Of a stretch of 64,000 nucleotides of DNA, positions 47,101-57,911 are shown in pieces (position 1 is the stretch's first letter; every line of letters begins with the position of its first letter). A program made the position numbers and the translations under genes. The stretch lies in assembly GCA_024867545.1 (NCBI GenBank), contig JANFNE010000026.1, forward strand, positions 186,001-250,000, in the 5' to 3' direction. The notes under the pieces are model-generated. The model was given only the letters and a program-made list of their open reading frames with translations, did not search any database and was not told the DNA's origin. This DNA is from Phytopythium helicoides (lineage: Eukaryota > Oomycota > Peronosporomycetes > Pythiales > Pythiaceae).

Positions 47101-48567
47101 GGAATTCTCTGCGCTGTTGCAAAGTTCACACCTCCAGATGTCAACCGCATCACCTCTATCGCAGGCATGCATACACTTAGCTCAGCATCAGAAGATGGTG
47201 CTGCAGATATCCCGTACTTTTATCTGATCCGAGCTATCAAGCGTGGCATCTCGCCTCGGGAAATCACGACACTACTTGACTTAGCTCTTCACGACGTTTT
47301 CTTGACTACTGACGTAGCAAGCGTCATAATAAAGCATTTGTCGACTACCGTGGACTTGATGGACGTTATCGGTCGAATTTGGCCCTGCATCGTAGATGGC
47401 GAGCAAGCATTTGACTTCTTGCGTGCACAACTGCCGCTCCCAAGCGATCAGCGACGACTAATGGATACTTTCGGGATTTCAACGATTCAGTTCTCGACAG
47501 CAAATCCGACTGGTCACTGGAGTCTAGACTTGAGTGACCCTAGACAGAGCAAAATTGCGATCTGGTTTGCCATTTTGAACGCATCTGATGCTCGAGTCAT
47601 CTCGGAGTTTCACGCCAAGCGAACGGACCCGAGTCAATATGGGCGAGGTTACTTTTGGCGCAATGTTCGATTCAACCAGAAGCCTATTCGCCTCACGTAC
47701 GAATTCTTCGACCGCCTACCGCGCTCGGGCGTACTAGAATTTGACTATGCATCGCCAGTACGCCACGAAGACATGAAATCGCCGATTGAGTTGAGCGATG
47801 AGACGTTAGCCGAACTCGTGGCTAATGTTGGAGCAGAAGTTTGCTCGATCTACATGCCCATTCACAAACGCAAGGACCTCAAGTACCAGCTCGCGCTGTT
47901 TCACTTGGCGATCGCAGGAAAGTTTATCACATGCCAACAAGCCCACTTTGTGCTTCAGCACTATCCAAAGACAATCGAAAATTGTCGACTACGTATCTTG
48001 TTGACCGTGCACAAGATGCTGATCGACCTCGAGAACTTTGGTGAGCTGTTGGAGCGCTTAATCGCAACTGATCGGCCTCGTATCTATCAGTCACTTGGAT
48101 ACCTCAACACGGTGAATCCGCTGGCGGTAGACATGGACTACGACGTGGACTTTGAGCGCGAGGACGAGAAAATGCTTCTACGCGCGCTCGTCGACCTGTC
48201 GATGCTGTCGACTATGGACGTGATCCGCATTGACAGCGAAAAATCGACCGTGCTGGTCATCTACTCCATGTATCAGACCAACAGCGTGCCGTCGGCTGGT
48301 CGAATTAGTTTTAGCTACATCTCGCACCAAGCGCTACCACTACCATCTACCTCGACGATTACAGCAAGCTCAACTGCAATTGCTACATCTTCACCGATGG
48401 CGGCAACTCAGAGCCAGCAGGATTGGCTGCGTGCACGCCAGCAGCTCTACCGCTTCTTCCTTGTCGGAGACCGACTGCGTGCGCTTGGTGACAATGCACT
48501 TTCACTGTCAGTAGTGTCACCATCACCAACTCCAGCAGGTGTGGGAGTCGTCGGGGGTGCAGGTTGA
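44191..48567 (+). CDS. Leucine-rich repeat protein (RNH1/NLRC-like repeats) with long C-terminal region
   Basis: The main exon is 45396-48567. It is preceded by an 80-nt intron (45316-45395, donor GTTTGT, acceptor AAACAG) that fuses ...RLPQTRR to IIKQIQRHSTQQGQIEYY in frame. Upstream coding runs from a Met at 44191 through a Ser/Thr-rich disordered N-terminus. It needs a 66-nt intron (44681-44746, weak donor) to avoid two stops, and a one-base slip in CCCC near 44959. About 45850-46760 encodes roughly eight LRRs of the ribonuclease-inhibitor type (LDLSANRLTDEAI, LNLSQNSIGRAGY, LDLSRNAIGGATC, LQLRDNSLGPVGC). The C-terminal 600 residues are helical and unassigned. Possibly an intracellular scaffold. 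The LRR part is certain, the 5' structure is not. Confidence 0.75.
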
Positions 48568-48779
48568 AGTCACAGCGACCATGTCGACCATGCTGTGAAC
48601 AACTCAATTCTTAGCTGACCACCTCATTGCTTCATCTGCTCCGCGTCATGCGCCAGATCGATCGAGAATTGTACTGTAAGCCTCCTCCCCGCGAGCTGCT
48701 CTTCAGTTCGATGAAGGCAGTCATCACTCCACAGCACCTCGCACGCTCTGTCCACACCGACGTTCATCAAGCGACGGTG

Positions 48780-49355
48780 CCCCAGATTTCTCTATCACTC
48801 AAGTGCGTGGTGTCCATAGGCTGGCTTTGTGAGTCGGAGCTGTTGGAGATGGACAGCGTCAGACCGTGCTCGATGCTCCATCCCACGAACTCCTTGAAGT
48901 GATGGCTATAGTTCCAAATGAGTTTCGTGATGGACACAATGTCGTCGACCTGTCTAGAGGAAGCTCGACTTTCTCTTTAGTGAGTTTCCAGCCAACTGCA
49001 TCATGATCTCGATTCGTGTTGTTGTCCGACATCTTTTTCAGGATCAACGCGAGAGGTTCATGTTGAATGTAAGGCGATATTCTCCTGCATCATGAACGCA
49101 GCGTCCAGGTCTACAGTGAGTGGATATCCATGCCCCGGTCCTTTTCGAGTCGCCTCACTCATCTCCAAGCAGTCGTCCTTGCAGTCGATCCGCAGACGTA
49201 CAGTAGTTGACTGTACCTTGAAATGAACGGAGATGAGCTCAGCGTCCACCCGCCCAAGTGGGATCCACGCATGTCGATTGATGAATGGCACGTGCGTGGA
49301 GATGTGGAAGGATGACTGGCTTTGTGGAATCTCGCGGAAGAATGCTCGAGCATGC
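48780..49355 (-). pseudogene. Frame-broken coding relic, unknown family
   Basis: Protein-like minus-strand sequence runs from about 49355 (HARAFFREIPQSQSSF...INRHAWIPLGRVDAEL) to VDLDAAFMMQENI. It changes frame near 49075 to SPYIQHEPLALILKKMSDNN, then again near 48955 to VDDIVSITKLIWNYSHHFKE, ending at a stop near 48780. It has no start codon, two frameshifts and no plausible introns. The family is not recognised. Confidence 0.4.
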
Positions 49356-49487
49356 TATCCATGCAGCGTCTGCACTCAAGCGCATGACGTCACTGCTTTG
49401 CTTCATCGCCAGATCTGGCAGTACTCGTGCAACTGAACAGCTCAGAGACGCATCCTCGTTCCTTCAATCGTAGACTTTGGGCTCACG

Positions 49488-49513
49488 ACCACCCACCCAC
49501 CCACCCACCCACC
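49488..49513. repeat. (ACCC)n microsatellite
   Basis: Six tandem ACCC tetranucleotides. The surrounding 49360-50044 holds no supported gene. Confidence 0.9.
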
Positions 49514-50044
49514 TTGACGCGCGTTTCCGTCGCCAACATCCCTCCTTACGAAGGCCACCACGCTATAAAGGCGAGCATCCACTACATCCACGCTAGAGAG
49601 TGTTCACAACTGTCTCCAAGCAAGTGCTTTCACATGTTGTGGTGGGTATCGCGGCCCTGATCATCTGGACCGTAGTTGGGAATGCACTGCTCTCGTCAAC
49701 GTAAGCGCCGATGCAGACACCCACTCAGAGCTGCGGCACACTGGCGATTCGCGCGCTCGACCAACTTCGTTTGGCTATCGAAAGCCGAGATATCGTACAA
49801 GGGATGGAGGGCCTTCGTTCAATTACAGCTCACATCTATTGTGCGTCCGACCGATGGCATCACCCATGCAAACCTACAAAAACCACTAGACCCACCGCCG
49901 ACAACGCATACGCTGATGAAAAAAAAGAAGTCACCATGCCAGCATCGGGAATCACACAAAACGCTTTCGCCACCACCGACGTTGAAGCCCGCGCAATTCA
50001 AATCTGAATCGCCACCTTAGTGGCCATTCCCACGGCCGCCGCCC

Positions 50045-51904
50045 ATGAGCAGCAGCGAGGACGAGGGGCCGCAGCCGCTGCCTGCGCCGGCGGCCAAGCG
50101 GCGCAAGACGCGCTCGGCGCTGCCGTTCGAGGCGGCGCTGGTGCGCGCGCTGCCGAGCGCCGCCATGTACGAGCGCAGCTTCATGCACCGCGACGTGGTG
50201 ACGCACGTGGCGGTGGCGCGCGAGTCGCAGTTCGTGGTGACGGCGAGTCGCGACGGGCACGTCAAGTTCTGGAAGAAGATGGCGCGCGGCGTCGAGTTCG
50301 TCAAGCACTACAAGGCCCACCTGCGCGAGGTGACGGCGCTCGCGGTCTCGCCCGACGGGCTGCGGCTCGCCAGCGCCGCCGCCGACCAGACGCTCAAGCT
50401 CTACGACGTGCTCGGCTTCGACATGGTCAACATGCTTTCGCTGCCCTTCACGCCCGCGCACTGCTGCTGGGTATCCAGGAACGCCATCAACGCCAAGATC
50501 GTCGTCGCCGATAGGGACGCGCCGGTGCTCAGGATCTACAGCGCCGAGCAGACGGACGCAGAGCCGATGCACGTCATTGACAAGCTCCACACGGCGCCGG
50601 TGACCGCCCTGGCGTACAACCCGCGCTTTGACTGCGCCATCAGCGCAGATGCGCGCGGGCATATTGAGTACTGGAGCGCGGAGACCTACAAGCTACCCAC
50701 CAGCTCCGAGGGCGTCAAGCTGCAGTTCAAGTTCAAGGGAGCCACCGACTTGTACGAGCTTGCCAAGTCCAAGACCAGCGCCATGTCTATTGACGTGGCT
50801 CCAGACGGCGAGAGCTTCGTCATCGCCGCGCGCGACCGGCAGATCCGCGTCTTCCGGTTCCTCACCGGCAAGCTGAGACGCAAGTACGATGAGAGTCTCA
50901 CGGTGTTTGAGGACGCGCAAGCTGACGACTCGCTGCACCTCGACGCGATCGACTTTGGCCGGCGCGCGGCAGTCGAGCGAGAGCTTGAGGCGTCCGACGT
51001 AACGTCGAACTGCATCTTTGACGCGTCAGGGCATTTTATCCTGTACCCGACGCTGCTGGGCATCAAGATCGTCAACGTTGAGACGAACGCGCTCGTCAAG
51101 GTGCTTGGCAAGGTTGAAAGCGCCGACAGGTTCCTACAGCTGGCTCTGTTCCAGGGCAAGCCCAAAGTCAGCTCGCAGTTTGAGAAGCACTTGAAGAAAG
51201 CGGGTGGCAACGCGCCCGTGGTCATGTCGGACAATCCAGCCGACCCAGCCGACGAGATCGATCCCACGCTCTTCTGCACGTCGTTCAAGCGCAACCGATT
51301 CTTTCTGTTCTCGTCGCGCGAGCCCGAAGAGGACGACGACGATGGGCATGGAGGTGGTGGTCGTGACGTGTTCAACGAGAAGCCGACGCTCGAGGAGTCG
51401 CAGGTCGCGACCGAGTCGAGTGCTGCAAAGGTTCTGGGCGATACGGCCGTACTGCACACGACCATGGGCGACATCACCATCAAGCTGTTTGGCAAGGAGT
51501 GCCCGAAGACGGTCGAGAACTTTTGCACGCATGCGCGCAACGGGTACTACGATAACTTGATCTTCCACCGCGTGATCAAGAACTTCATGGTGCAGACTGG
51601 TGACCCGCTCGGTGACGGCACCGGCGGCGAGTCGATCTGGGGTGGCGAGTTTGAAGATGAGTTCCACCGCAATCTCCGGCACGACCGCCCGTTCACCGTG
51701 TCGATGGCCAATGCAGGGCCAGGTACGAACGGCTCGCAGTTCTTCATCACGACCGTGCCGACGCCTTGGCTCGACAACAAGCACACAGTCTTTGGCCGCG
51801 TCGAGCTTGGCAAGGACACGGTGTCGAGCATTGAGCAAACTCGTACCGACAAGCACGACAAGCCTGTGGACGACATCAAGATTATCAACGTCGATATCTT
51901 GTAG
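50045..51904 (+). CDS. PPWD1: WD40-repeat peptidyl-prolyl isomerase (PPWD1/CYP71 type)
   Basis: Intronless, 619 residues, close to plant CYP71 and animal PPWD1 in length. The N-terminus ([12 protein letters not shown]...AKRRKTR) has a nuclear-type basic patch. Residues about 50-390 form WD repeats ([30 protein letters not shown]). The acidic/Gly linker [14 protein letters not shown] precedes a C-terminal cyclophilin domain from about residue 475. It retains [21 protein letters not shown] and the cyclosporin-binding Trp in [12 protein letters not shown], so isomerase activity is expected. Family members act in activated spliceosomes and, in plants, in chromatin repression. The ATG at 50045 is the first in the frame. 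No regulatory signal is evident. Confidence 0.95.
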   Translation: MSSSEDEGPQPLPAPAAKRRKTRSALPFEAALVRALPSAAMYERSFMHRDVVTHVAVARESQFVVTASRDGHVKFWKKMARGVEFVKHYKAHLREVTALAVSPDGLRLASAAADQTLKLYDVLGFDMVNMLSLPFTPAHCCWVSRNAINAKIVVADRDAPVLRIYSAEQTDAEPMHVIDKLHTAPVTALAYNPRFDCAISADARGHIEYWSAETYKLPTSSEGVKLQFKFKGATDLYELAKSKTSAMSIDVAPDGESFVIAARDRQIRVFRFLTGKLRRKYDESLTVFEDAQADDSLHLDAIDFGRRAAVERELEASDVTSNCIFDASGHFILYPTLLGIKIVNVETNALVKVLGKVESADRFLQLALFQGKPKVSSQFEKHLKKAGGNAPVVMSDNPADPADEIDPTLFCTSFKRNRFFLFSSREPEEDDDDGHGGGGRDVFNEKPTLEESQVATESSAAKVLGDTAVLHTTMGDITIKLFGKECPKTVENFCTHARNGYYDNLIFHRVIKNFMVQTGDPLGDGTGGESIWGGEFEDEFHRNLRHDRPFTVSMANAGPGTNGSQFFITTVPTPWLDNKHTVFGRVELGKDTVSSIEQTRTDKHDKPVDDIKIINVDIL

Positions 51905-52412
51905 TAGAGCCGTAGGCTTCGCAGAGACTTTAGCACAGTGAGAAAGGACTAGACCGCTCTTCATCCCAGATACGTTCTGCACTCCGTCAATTCCACAACA
52001 GGCTCTCCATTTGCAAGCTAGTCCGAAGCAGGTTTTCGGGGGAGTCAAACATGGCCATTTCTCGGCTTGTTGTTGCCACTTCACCAATTTGAGTCTCTTG
52101 CTCTGACGGCGAGTTGATTTGCGAATTCAAGAGTCGAGCCCAGCCCGATGGATGCCGAAATGCTTCTTTTCGCTGCTGGGATGGCCAATCTCATCTTGAA
52201 CACAAGGCCATACGAGCATGTTCCACTCCATGGCATCGGGCTTCGCTCGCTCTCACGCATTCGATCACATTACATTCCTCTGAGCTCAACGAGCCGTTGA
52301 GCTCATGACCTGGTTGAAGTCGCCACTTTCTCGAAACACTGTCTCCCCCTCCTCCTTCTTCAACCCGCGATCTTCTCGACTCGGTCTCAGTATCGAAAAG
52401 GGGGAGTCCAAG

Positions 52413-53929
52413 ATGATGAAGCTGCTGCTGGTGTCGGCGCTCGCGGCGCTCCTGGCGGCCCCCAGCGCCAGCGCCGAGCGCGATCGACGCCCGCTGGTGT
52501 TCGAACCGGAGCTGTCGGCGCTCGCGGGCGACTGCCACGCGCTCAAGAGCGAGAGCGCGTGCCTCGGCGCGCACTGCTGGTGGTGCAAGTCGGCGGCCGT
52601 GCCCTCGTCGTGCTACAGCGAGGACGAGGCCTCGCAGCTGCCGCCCGCCGTCTTCCAGTGCGACAAGGCGTCGTCCGAGGCCTTCTGGGAGCTGTCGGCG
52701 GTGCGGAGGGCTCGGACGAACCCTGCTAGAGCCCTAGAAGCTTACGCTTTTGATGGATGAGCAGGTTCCGGAGGACGTGGAGGCCGTGACGCAGCTGTTT
52801 GAGGCCTGGAAGACGCATCACGGGAAGAGCTACGCGTCGCCGCTGGAGAACACGCTGCGCCGCGAGGTGTTTGAGGACAATGCGCGCCTCGTGGCGGCGC
52901 ACAATGCCAAGCCGGACGCGACCTTCTCCATGGAGCTGAACCAGTTCGCGGATGCGACCTGGTGGGGGAGTGGACTGGCAAACTAGGCGAGATGAGAGCT
53001 GGTTCTTCTGACGTCTCCATGTAAAACGCAGGGAGGAGTTCAAGATGTGGTACCTCGGCGCGCCGCAGAACTGCTCGGCGACGCACGGGTGGGTTCTAGT
53101 GATCTTGAAGGCGCAGCATCCATAGATCTTTGCCTAATGATGGGCATGAACGTGTTGTGGTCTCAGGTCGGGGTACGAGAGCGCTTTCGACCCGAGCGAG
53201 GTGCCGGAGGAGAAGGACTGGCGCCGTGAAGGTATGGTGTCGCCGGTCAAGAACCAAGGCAAGTGCGGCTCGTGCTGGACGTTCTCGACCACGGGCTGCC
53301 TCGAGAGTCACGTCAAGATCAAGCACGGCAAGTTCGTCATCCTCTCGGAGCAGAACCTGCTGGACTGCGCGCAGGCGTTTGACAACCATGGTTGCAACGG
53401 CGGACTTCCGTCGCACGCTTTCGAGTACATCCACTACAACGGCGGGCTCGACACGGAGGAGGTGGGCACTTCTCTGCAATGTTGCTTCGTCTTGTGCCGC
53501 ACAGCGTTTTACTGATGGCGCCAATGAACGCAGTCATACCCGTACGAGGCCAAGGAGGGCAAGTGCAAGTTCAACACGTACCATGTCGGCGTGCAGGTGG
53601 ACGCGATCGTGAACATCACGGCGCGCGACGAGTCGGAGCTCAAGGCCGCCGTTGGCTCGAACGGTCCGGTGAGCGTGGCGTTCCAGGTCGTCAAGGACTT
53701 CCGCTTCTACAAGTCGGGCGTGTACTCGTCGACCGAGTGCCACGACGGCGAGCAGGACGTGAACCACGCGGTTCTGGCCGTGGGCTACGGCGAGCTCGAA
53801 GGCAAGCAGCACTGGATCATCAAGAACAGCTGGGGCTCGGCGTGGGGCATGAACGGCTTCTTCCTCATGGAGCGCGGCCGCAACATGTGCGGCGTCGGCG
53901 ACTGCGCGTCGTACCCGGTTGTCCACTGA
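52413..53929 (+). CDS. Papain-family cysteine protease, cathepsin H-like
   Basis: Five exons: 52413-52700, 52765-52961, 53032-53088, 53167-53461 and 53534-53929. Introns are 64, 70, 78 and 72 nt, all GT-AG and phase-compatible, giving 410 residues. Signal peptide (1-21, [20 protein letters not shown]). A Cys-rich module (about 35-85: [17 protein letters not shown]...SSC...VFQC) precedes an I29 inhibitor pro-region ending [12 protein letters not shown]. The mature C1A domain has catalytic Cys217 ([11 protein letters not shown]), His357 ([11 protein letters not shown]) and Asn377 (IIKNSWG). The [12 protein letters not shown] and [16 protein letters not shown] patterns point to cathepsin H. Expected to be lysosomal or secreted. 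The N-terminal Cys-rich module is absent from animal cathepsins. Confidence 0.93.
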
Positions 53930-54020
53930 GTGCCTAGCGGAATCAGATGGATGCAATGGACGCAAGGAGCGGTCGTCATCGTGTGTTATCCCGCCGTCGG
54001 ACAAGGTGAGCTGCGTGCAA

Positions 54021-54557
54021 ATGGACACAATGCAAGGATCTGCCGTCGGAGAAATGGATCATGTTGGAATGCACCAGTGGTGCTTTCGCCTTTCAGCGTT
54101 GTGCAGTCTTGATGATGTGCATCCAGTGACGGATGAGTGGACGGCGAACCTCTTCCAGGCAGCCAGCCCGCCCACCCGACCAGAACACGTCATCGCGCTG
54201 GCTTCTCAGCTGAACGGCGTCGACGCAACAGATGCGACGCTCGGTGCCACGACACGCAAGCACCGACTCGACACCTCGAACGCTAGGGCCATGAACTGCA
54301 CGGCTCAAGTGTCGAGTCAAGTCCGGCGTGCATCGCATCATGTCCCTCCTCAATTCTTCTCTCGCTGCAAGGAGCTGACACAGCAGCTCGGAAGCGTCCA
54401 GCGTCACGCGCGTGCCCTCACTGGTCCGAGGCTCGCGTCCGCAGTCGGAGTGCTGGTCACACACATCCTACCTGTTTCCACTCTCAAATCCCTCTTCTTC
54501 ACCTTGTTTTTGCCGCAGCTATACCACCACTACGCTCCAAATCCCAAAACGCGGTAG
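54021..54557 (+). CDS. Hypothetical protein, doubtful
   Basis: A 178-codon ORF from an ATG at 54021 (MDTMQGSAVGEMDHVGMHQW) between the protease and the zinc transporter. The middle (ASPPTRPEHVIALASQLNGV) has C/G-ending codons like neighbouring genes, but no domain is recognised. It begins in a region that should be the protease 3' flank and ends about 160 bp before the transporter ATG. It could be a real small gene or a chance ORF in GC-rich DNA. Confidence 0.25.
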   Translation: MDTMQGSAVGEMDHVGMHQWCFRLSALCSLDDVHPVTDEWTANLFQAASPPTRPEHVIALASQLNGVDATDATLGATTRKHRLDTSNARAMNCTAQVSSQVRRASHHVPPQFFSRCKELTQQLGSVQRHARALTGPRLASAVGVLVTHILPVSTLKSLFFTLFLPQLYHHYAPNPKTR

Positions 54558-54714
54558 TACTTTTTCCCGCAACCTCCACCTCCCAAATACCAAAACACGG
54601 TCTACCCCGCGTTCCGCGCGCGGCCCGGCGGAAGCCTTCCATTCCCACTTCGGATCTTGCGGCGGCCGCCCAAGCGTCGCTCGCCTCCCTCTCCCTCGCC
54701 AGATCCCAGCGCCC

Positions 54715-56019
54715 ATGGGGCTCGCGAACTACAACTCGATGGACGAGACGGCCCCGCTCAAGCCCAAGCAGCAGCAGCAGCAGCCGCGCGACCTGCAGCG
54801 CAAGGCCTCGAGGCGCATCCCGCTGACGCCCAGCGCGCAGCGAGCGCAGCGCAAGCTGCAGCTGGCGTGCGTCTGCTCGCTGCTGTTCATGGCGGCCGAG
54901 ATCGTCGGCGGCTTCCTCGCGGGCAGTCTGGCCATCATGACGGACGCGGCGCACCTGCTCTCGGACGTGGCGGGCTTCTGCATCTCGCTCTTCGCCATCT
55001 GGATCGGGACCATGCCGGCCTCCAAGCGCCTCAGCTTCGGCTTCCAGCGCGCGGAGGTCATCGGCGCCATCACCAGCGTGCTCGTCATCTGGGTGCTCAC
55101 GGGCGTGCTCGTCTACGCCGCCGTAGAGAGGTTTGCAGAGTGCATCGGACCAAACCCGCAGGAGCGAGTCAACGGAAAGCTCATGTTCATCGTCTCATGC
55201 ATCGGACTTGTCGTCAACCTCGTGCTCATGCAGATCCTCGGACACGGACACTCGCACGGAGGAGGAGGAGGAGGACACGGACACTCCCACGGAGGAGACA
55301 AGAAGGAGAAGAAGGAGAAGAGCCACGGACACGGACACGCTCACGGACACGCACACGGAGACCACAGCAGCAGCAGCAGCTCGGACAGCAGCGACGACGA
55401 GCACCACCACGAGAAGGAGGGACACGGACATTCCCATGGACACGGCCACAGCCACGGAGGCGTCGATGCGCTCGAGCGCGGCCAGGCCAACGGCTCCAGC
55501 AGCAACGGCGCCCGCAAGAAGCTCGAGAACCTCAACATCGAGGCCGCGTACATCCACGCGTTCGGCGACTTCATCCAGAGCGTCGGCGTGTGCGTGGCCG
55601 GCGCGCTCATCTGGTACAAGCCCGAGTGGCAGATCGCCGACCCGATCGCGACGTTCATCTTCTCAGTGCTCGTGCTTGGCACGACCGTGGGCATCGTCAA
55701 GGACAGCGTGCACGTGCTGATGGAGGGCACGCCCGAGGGCATCCACCCGGAGGAGATCGAGGAAGGCCTGCGCAACTGCCAGTCGGTCGTTGAGGTGCAC
55801 GACCTGCACATCTGGTCGCTCAGCGCCGGACTGCCCTCGCTCAGCGTGCACCTCGTGTCGGACGAGGCTGAGACGGCGCTGCACGCGGCGCAGAACTACC
55901 TGCTGAGCCAGGGCATCACGCACACGACCATCCAGATTGAGAAGACGTCCACGCGGTACCCTCGGGACTGCGCCAGCGACCTCAAGTGCGGTCAGGACTC
56001 TCCCCAGAACCAGCACTAG
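54715..56019 (+). CDS. Zinc transporter, cation diffusion facilitator (ZnT/SLC30) family
   Basis: Intronless, 434 residues, from the ATG at 54715. A Gln-run cytoplasmic N-terminus precedes six membrane segments. The intramembrane zinc site is intact: TDAAHLLSD in TM2 and HAFGD in TM5. The TM4-TM5 loop is very His-rich, with HGHSHGG and HGHAHGHAHG blocks plus an acidic DSSDDEHHHEKEGHGHSHGH stretch, as in ZnT2/ZnT3/ZnT8-like vesicular exporters. The C-terminal domain has VHDLHIWSLSAGLPSLSVHL. Expected to be a zinc/proton antiporter moving Zn2+ from the cytosol into vesicles or out of the cell. The frame is open upstream to 54412, but that stretch lacks protein character. Confidence 0.95.
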   Translation: MGLANYNSMDETAPLKPKQQQQQPRDLQRKASRRIPLTPSAQRAQRKLQLACVCSLLFMAAEIVGGFLAGSLAIMTDAAHLLSDVAGFCISLFAIWIGTMPASKRLSFGFQRAEVIGAITSVLVIWVLTGVLVYAAVERFAECIGPNPQERVNGKLMFIVSCIGLVVNLVLMQILGHGHSHGGGGGGHGHSHGGDKKEKKEKSHGHGHAHGHAHGDHSSSSSSDSSDDEHHHEKEGHGHSHGHGHSHGGVDALERGQANGSSSNGARKKLENLNIEAAYIHAFGDFIQSVGVCVAGALIWYKPEWQIADPIATFIFSVLVLGTTVGIVKDSVHVLMEGTPEGIHPEEIEEGLRNCQSVVEVHDLHIWSLSAGLPSLSVHLVSDEAETALHAAQNYLLSQGITHTTIQIEKTSTRYPRDCASDLKCGQDSPQNQH

Positions 56020-56223
56020 CCGCCACCGAAAGTGTAGCCATGCGCTTGACGCGCTAGATCGTGTTGAAGTCACTACACCTGTCAGGGTCACTGTTTTGAG
56101 TCAATCCAGCTACAGTCCACTTCAATGTGTCACACCTAGACTATACAGCGTCCCGATACACCACTTGATGCGGATCACAGCTGCCATTCGAAAGCCTTCC
56201 AACGCCGAGAAAGGACTGGCGAG

Positions 56224-57454
56224 ATGGAGGCCGACCGCGCGCGCATCGAGGCCGCGCGACGCCGCAACCTGGAGTTTATTCGCGCGTACGAGGCGCTCGG
56301 CAGCCCCTTGGAGGTCTAGAGGAGGTGCTGACGGGCGCTGCGCAGGCTGGATGAGCAGCAGGCGGCGGCAGCGGCCGATGAGTTTCTGGCGTCGATGAGC
56401 GGCTCGATCGGCGGGCAAACGGCGTCAGTGGAGCAGGAGCAGCGGCCGAAGGCGGCCAAGGGGAACGCGAGCGTCTATGTGACGGGGTTAGCGACGTACA
56501 TGGCGTGCCGACAGCTCGGTGAGATTGCCGAGGAGGTGGATTGGCGAAGGTTGAGGAGAAGCTGATGAGAGGTGGGAAAGAGGCCATGTGCGGCAAGATC
56601 GGCAAGGTGCGGCGCATCAAGTTCTACAAGGACGACCGTGGAGGGCTCAAGGTGAGGTTCGTGGTGGTTGTGTGGTTGGGTGGGATGTGATGGCTCAGTG
56701 TGAGGTGTTGCAGGGCGACGCTGTTGTCGCGTTTCACTCGGCAGCGGCGGCTCAACGAGCCATTGAGCGGGTTCGTAGACGAGCAGTTGGTTTGATGTGG
56801 AATTGTTGACTCTTACGATGGCTAGTTGAATGGGTTTGAGATTAAGCCAGGCGTCACCGTAACGTACGATCGCACTGCTATTCGGTCGCTCGCATCTCGC
56901 TGATCGGCAATGGTGCTCACAGCGCGTCGCCAGCGGATTTCTCCAAGAAGGGAGCGACCACGAGCACCGAGGCTGCTTCGAATGCTACCACGGTTTCTGA
57001 CGCACCAAACGTACAGCAAGCCAGCCGCAGAAGCGACGAGAGATTCCGCTCTGTCATCCTCCAGAATGTGTGGAACCCACTTGAGCCGCAAGAGGAAGGG
57101 TCTTTCTTTTCCGACCTTGAGGATGACATGCGAGAAGGGTGCTCCAAGCACGGTCAAATTGAGCATGTGCGGAGATTACTGCGGTGGGATTTTCTATTTG
57201 CTCGAGTAACATCTCACACGGCTGATGTATGGAAACAGGTTCAAATCGTTGCGGACGGATCAGTGGTCGTGCGCTTTGTGGAGGTTTCAAGCGCTGTCGA
57301 GTGCCAACAAGCAATGCAGGGTCGATGGTTTGCAGGGCGGCAAATCGAAACCCAGCTCGAAAATGATCCTGCCAAAGAAGGAGAATCCACAAAAGAGCCC
57401 ATCGATGCCGATGAGGCCAAGCTGGATGAGTTCCTTGCATCGATCGATAGTTGA
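56224..57454 (+). CDS. HTATSF1/Cus2-like U2 snRNP-associated RNA-binding protein (frame disrupted)
   Basis: Starts MEADRARIEAARRRNLEFIR. The first RRM begins SVYVTGL (about 56480) and continues GKIGKVRRIKFYKDDRGGLK / GDAVVAFHSAAAAQRAIER / LNGFEIKPGVTVTYDR across introns 56652-56713 (62 nt) and 56771-56825 (55 nt). The second, UHM-type RRM runs RSVILQNVWNPLEP ... CSKHGQIEHV ... VVVRFVEV ... MQGRWFAGRQIETQLE and ends in an acidic tail EAKLDEFLASIDS. In relatives this protein binds SF3B1 and remodels U2 snRNP. The frame breaks near 56315-56345, 56545-56555 and 56905 without usable introns. The UHM contains a 22-residue in-frame insertion (RWDFLFARVTSHTADVWKQ) that may be an unrecognised intron. 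It is either a young pseudogene or sequence error. Confidence 0.6.
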
Positions 57455-57572
57455 ACGTTTCCTTAACCAATAGTGCACATGAGGTATCCCCTACTGGCAT
57501 CTCGGTGCAGTGATTATTGGCACGCGTCCCGGGACGTGAGATGGCTATGCATCTCCACCAGCTTCCAGGTCT

Positions 57573-57788
57573 TTAATGGTTGAAAGTCGCGCGATTTGGT
57601 TCGTTTATTGTCACCATCGTCTCCTTTGTCTCCATAGTTTCCTCCGCTAGTTGTCGTCTCCGTCGTTTCCATCTTTGCTCGATGGCTTCAGCTATCGCAT
57701 GCTTGTGTACTCCCGTTCTCTGCCTGTAGTCCGCGCGCTCGAACAGCCAATCTTTTCTCCCAAGGGAGCTCCACCTTAACGGTCGCAT
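57573..57788 (-). CDS. Small basic helical ORF, doubtful
   Basis: 71 codons beginning MRPLRWSSLGRKDWLFERAD. The second half (HKHAIAEAIEQRWKRRRRQL) is helical and basic. No family is recognised and no upstream exon was found. It may be a relic or chance ORF. Confidence 0.2.
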   Translation of the reverse strand: MRPLRWSSLGRKDWLFERADYRQRTGVHKHAIAEAIEQRWKRRRRQLAEETMETKETMVTINEPNRATFNH

Positions 57789-57911
57789 CTACTAGCTGAG
57801 CGACGCTGCGGAGAGAATTCGGGAACAGCACCTGAGGCTTCACTCGACAACTTTCTGCCCACAGCACGGATCGTTTTCGTCACGATCATCTCACGAAAGC
57901 TTCTTGCGCTG

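Noticed and set aside
49901..49990. tRNA-like string (accatgccagcatcgggaat)
   Set aside because: No cloverleaf can be drawn and there is no B box; chance resemblance.
50686..51540. 284-codon minus-strand ORF
   Set aside because: Antisense shadow of the PPWD1 gene, Ser/Ala-rich with no domain.
54657..55793. 378-codon plus-strand ORF
   Set aside because: Alternate frame of the zinc transporter; His-rich GC-biased coding DNA gives long open shadows.
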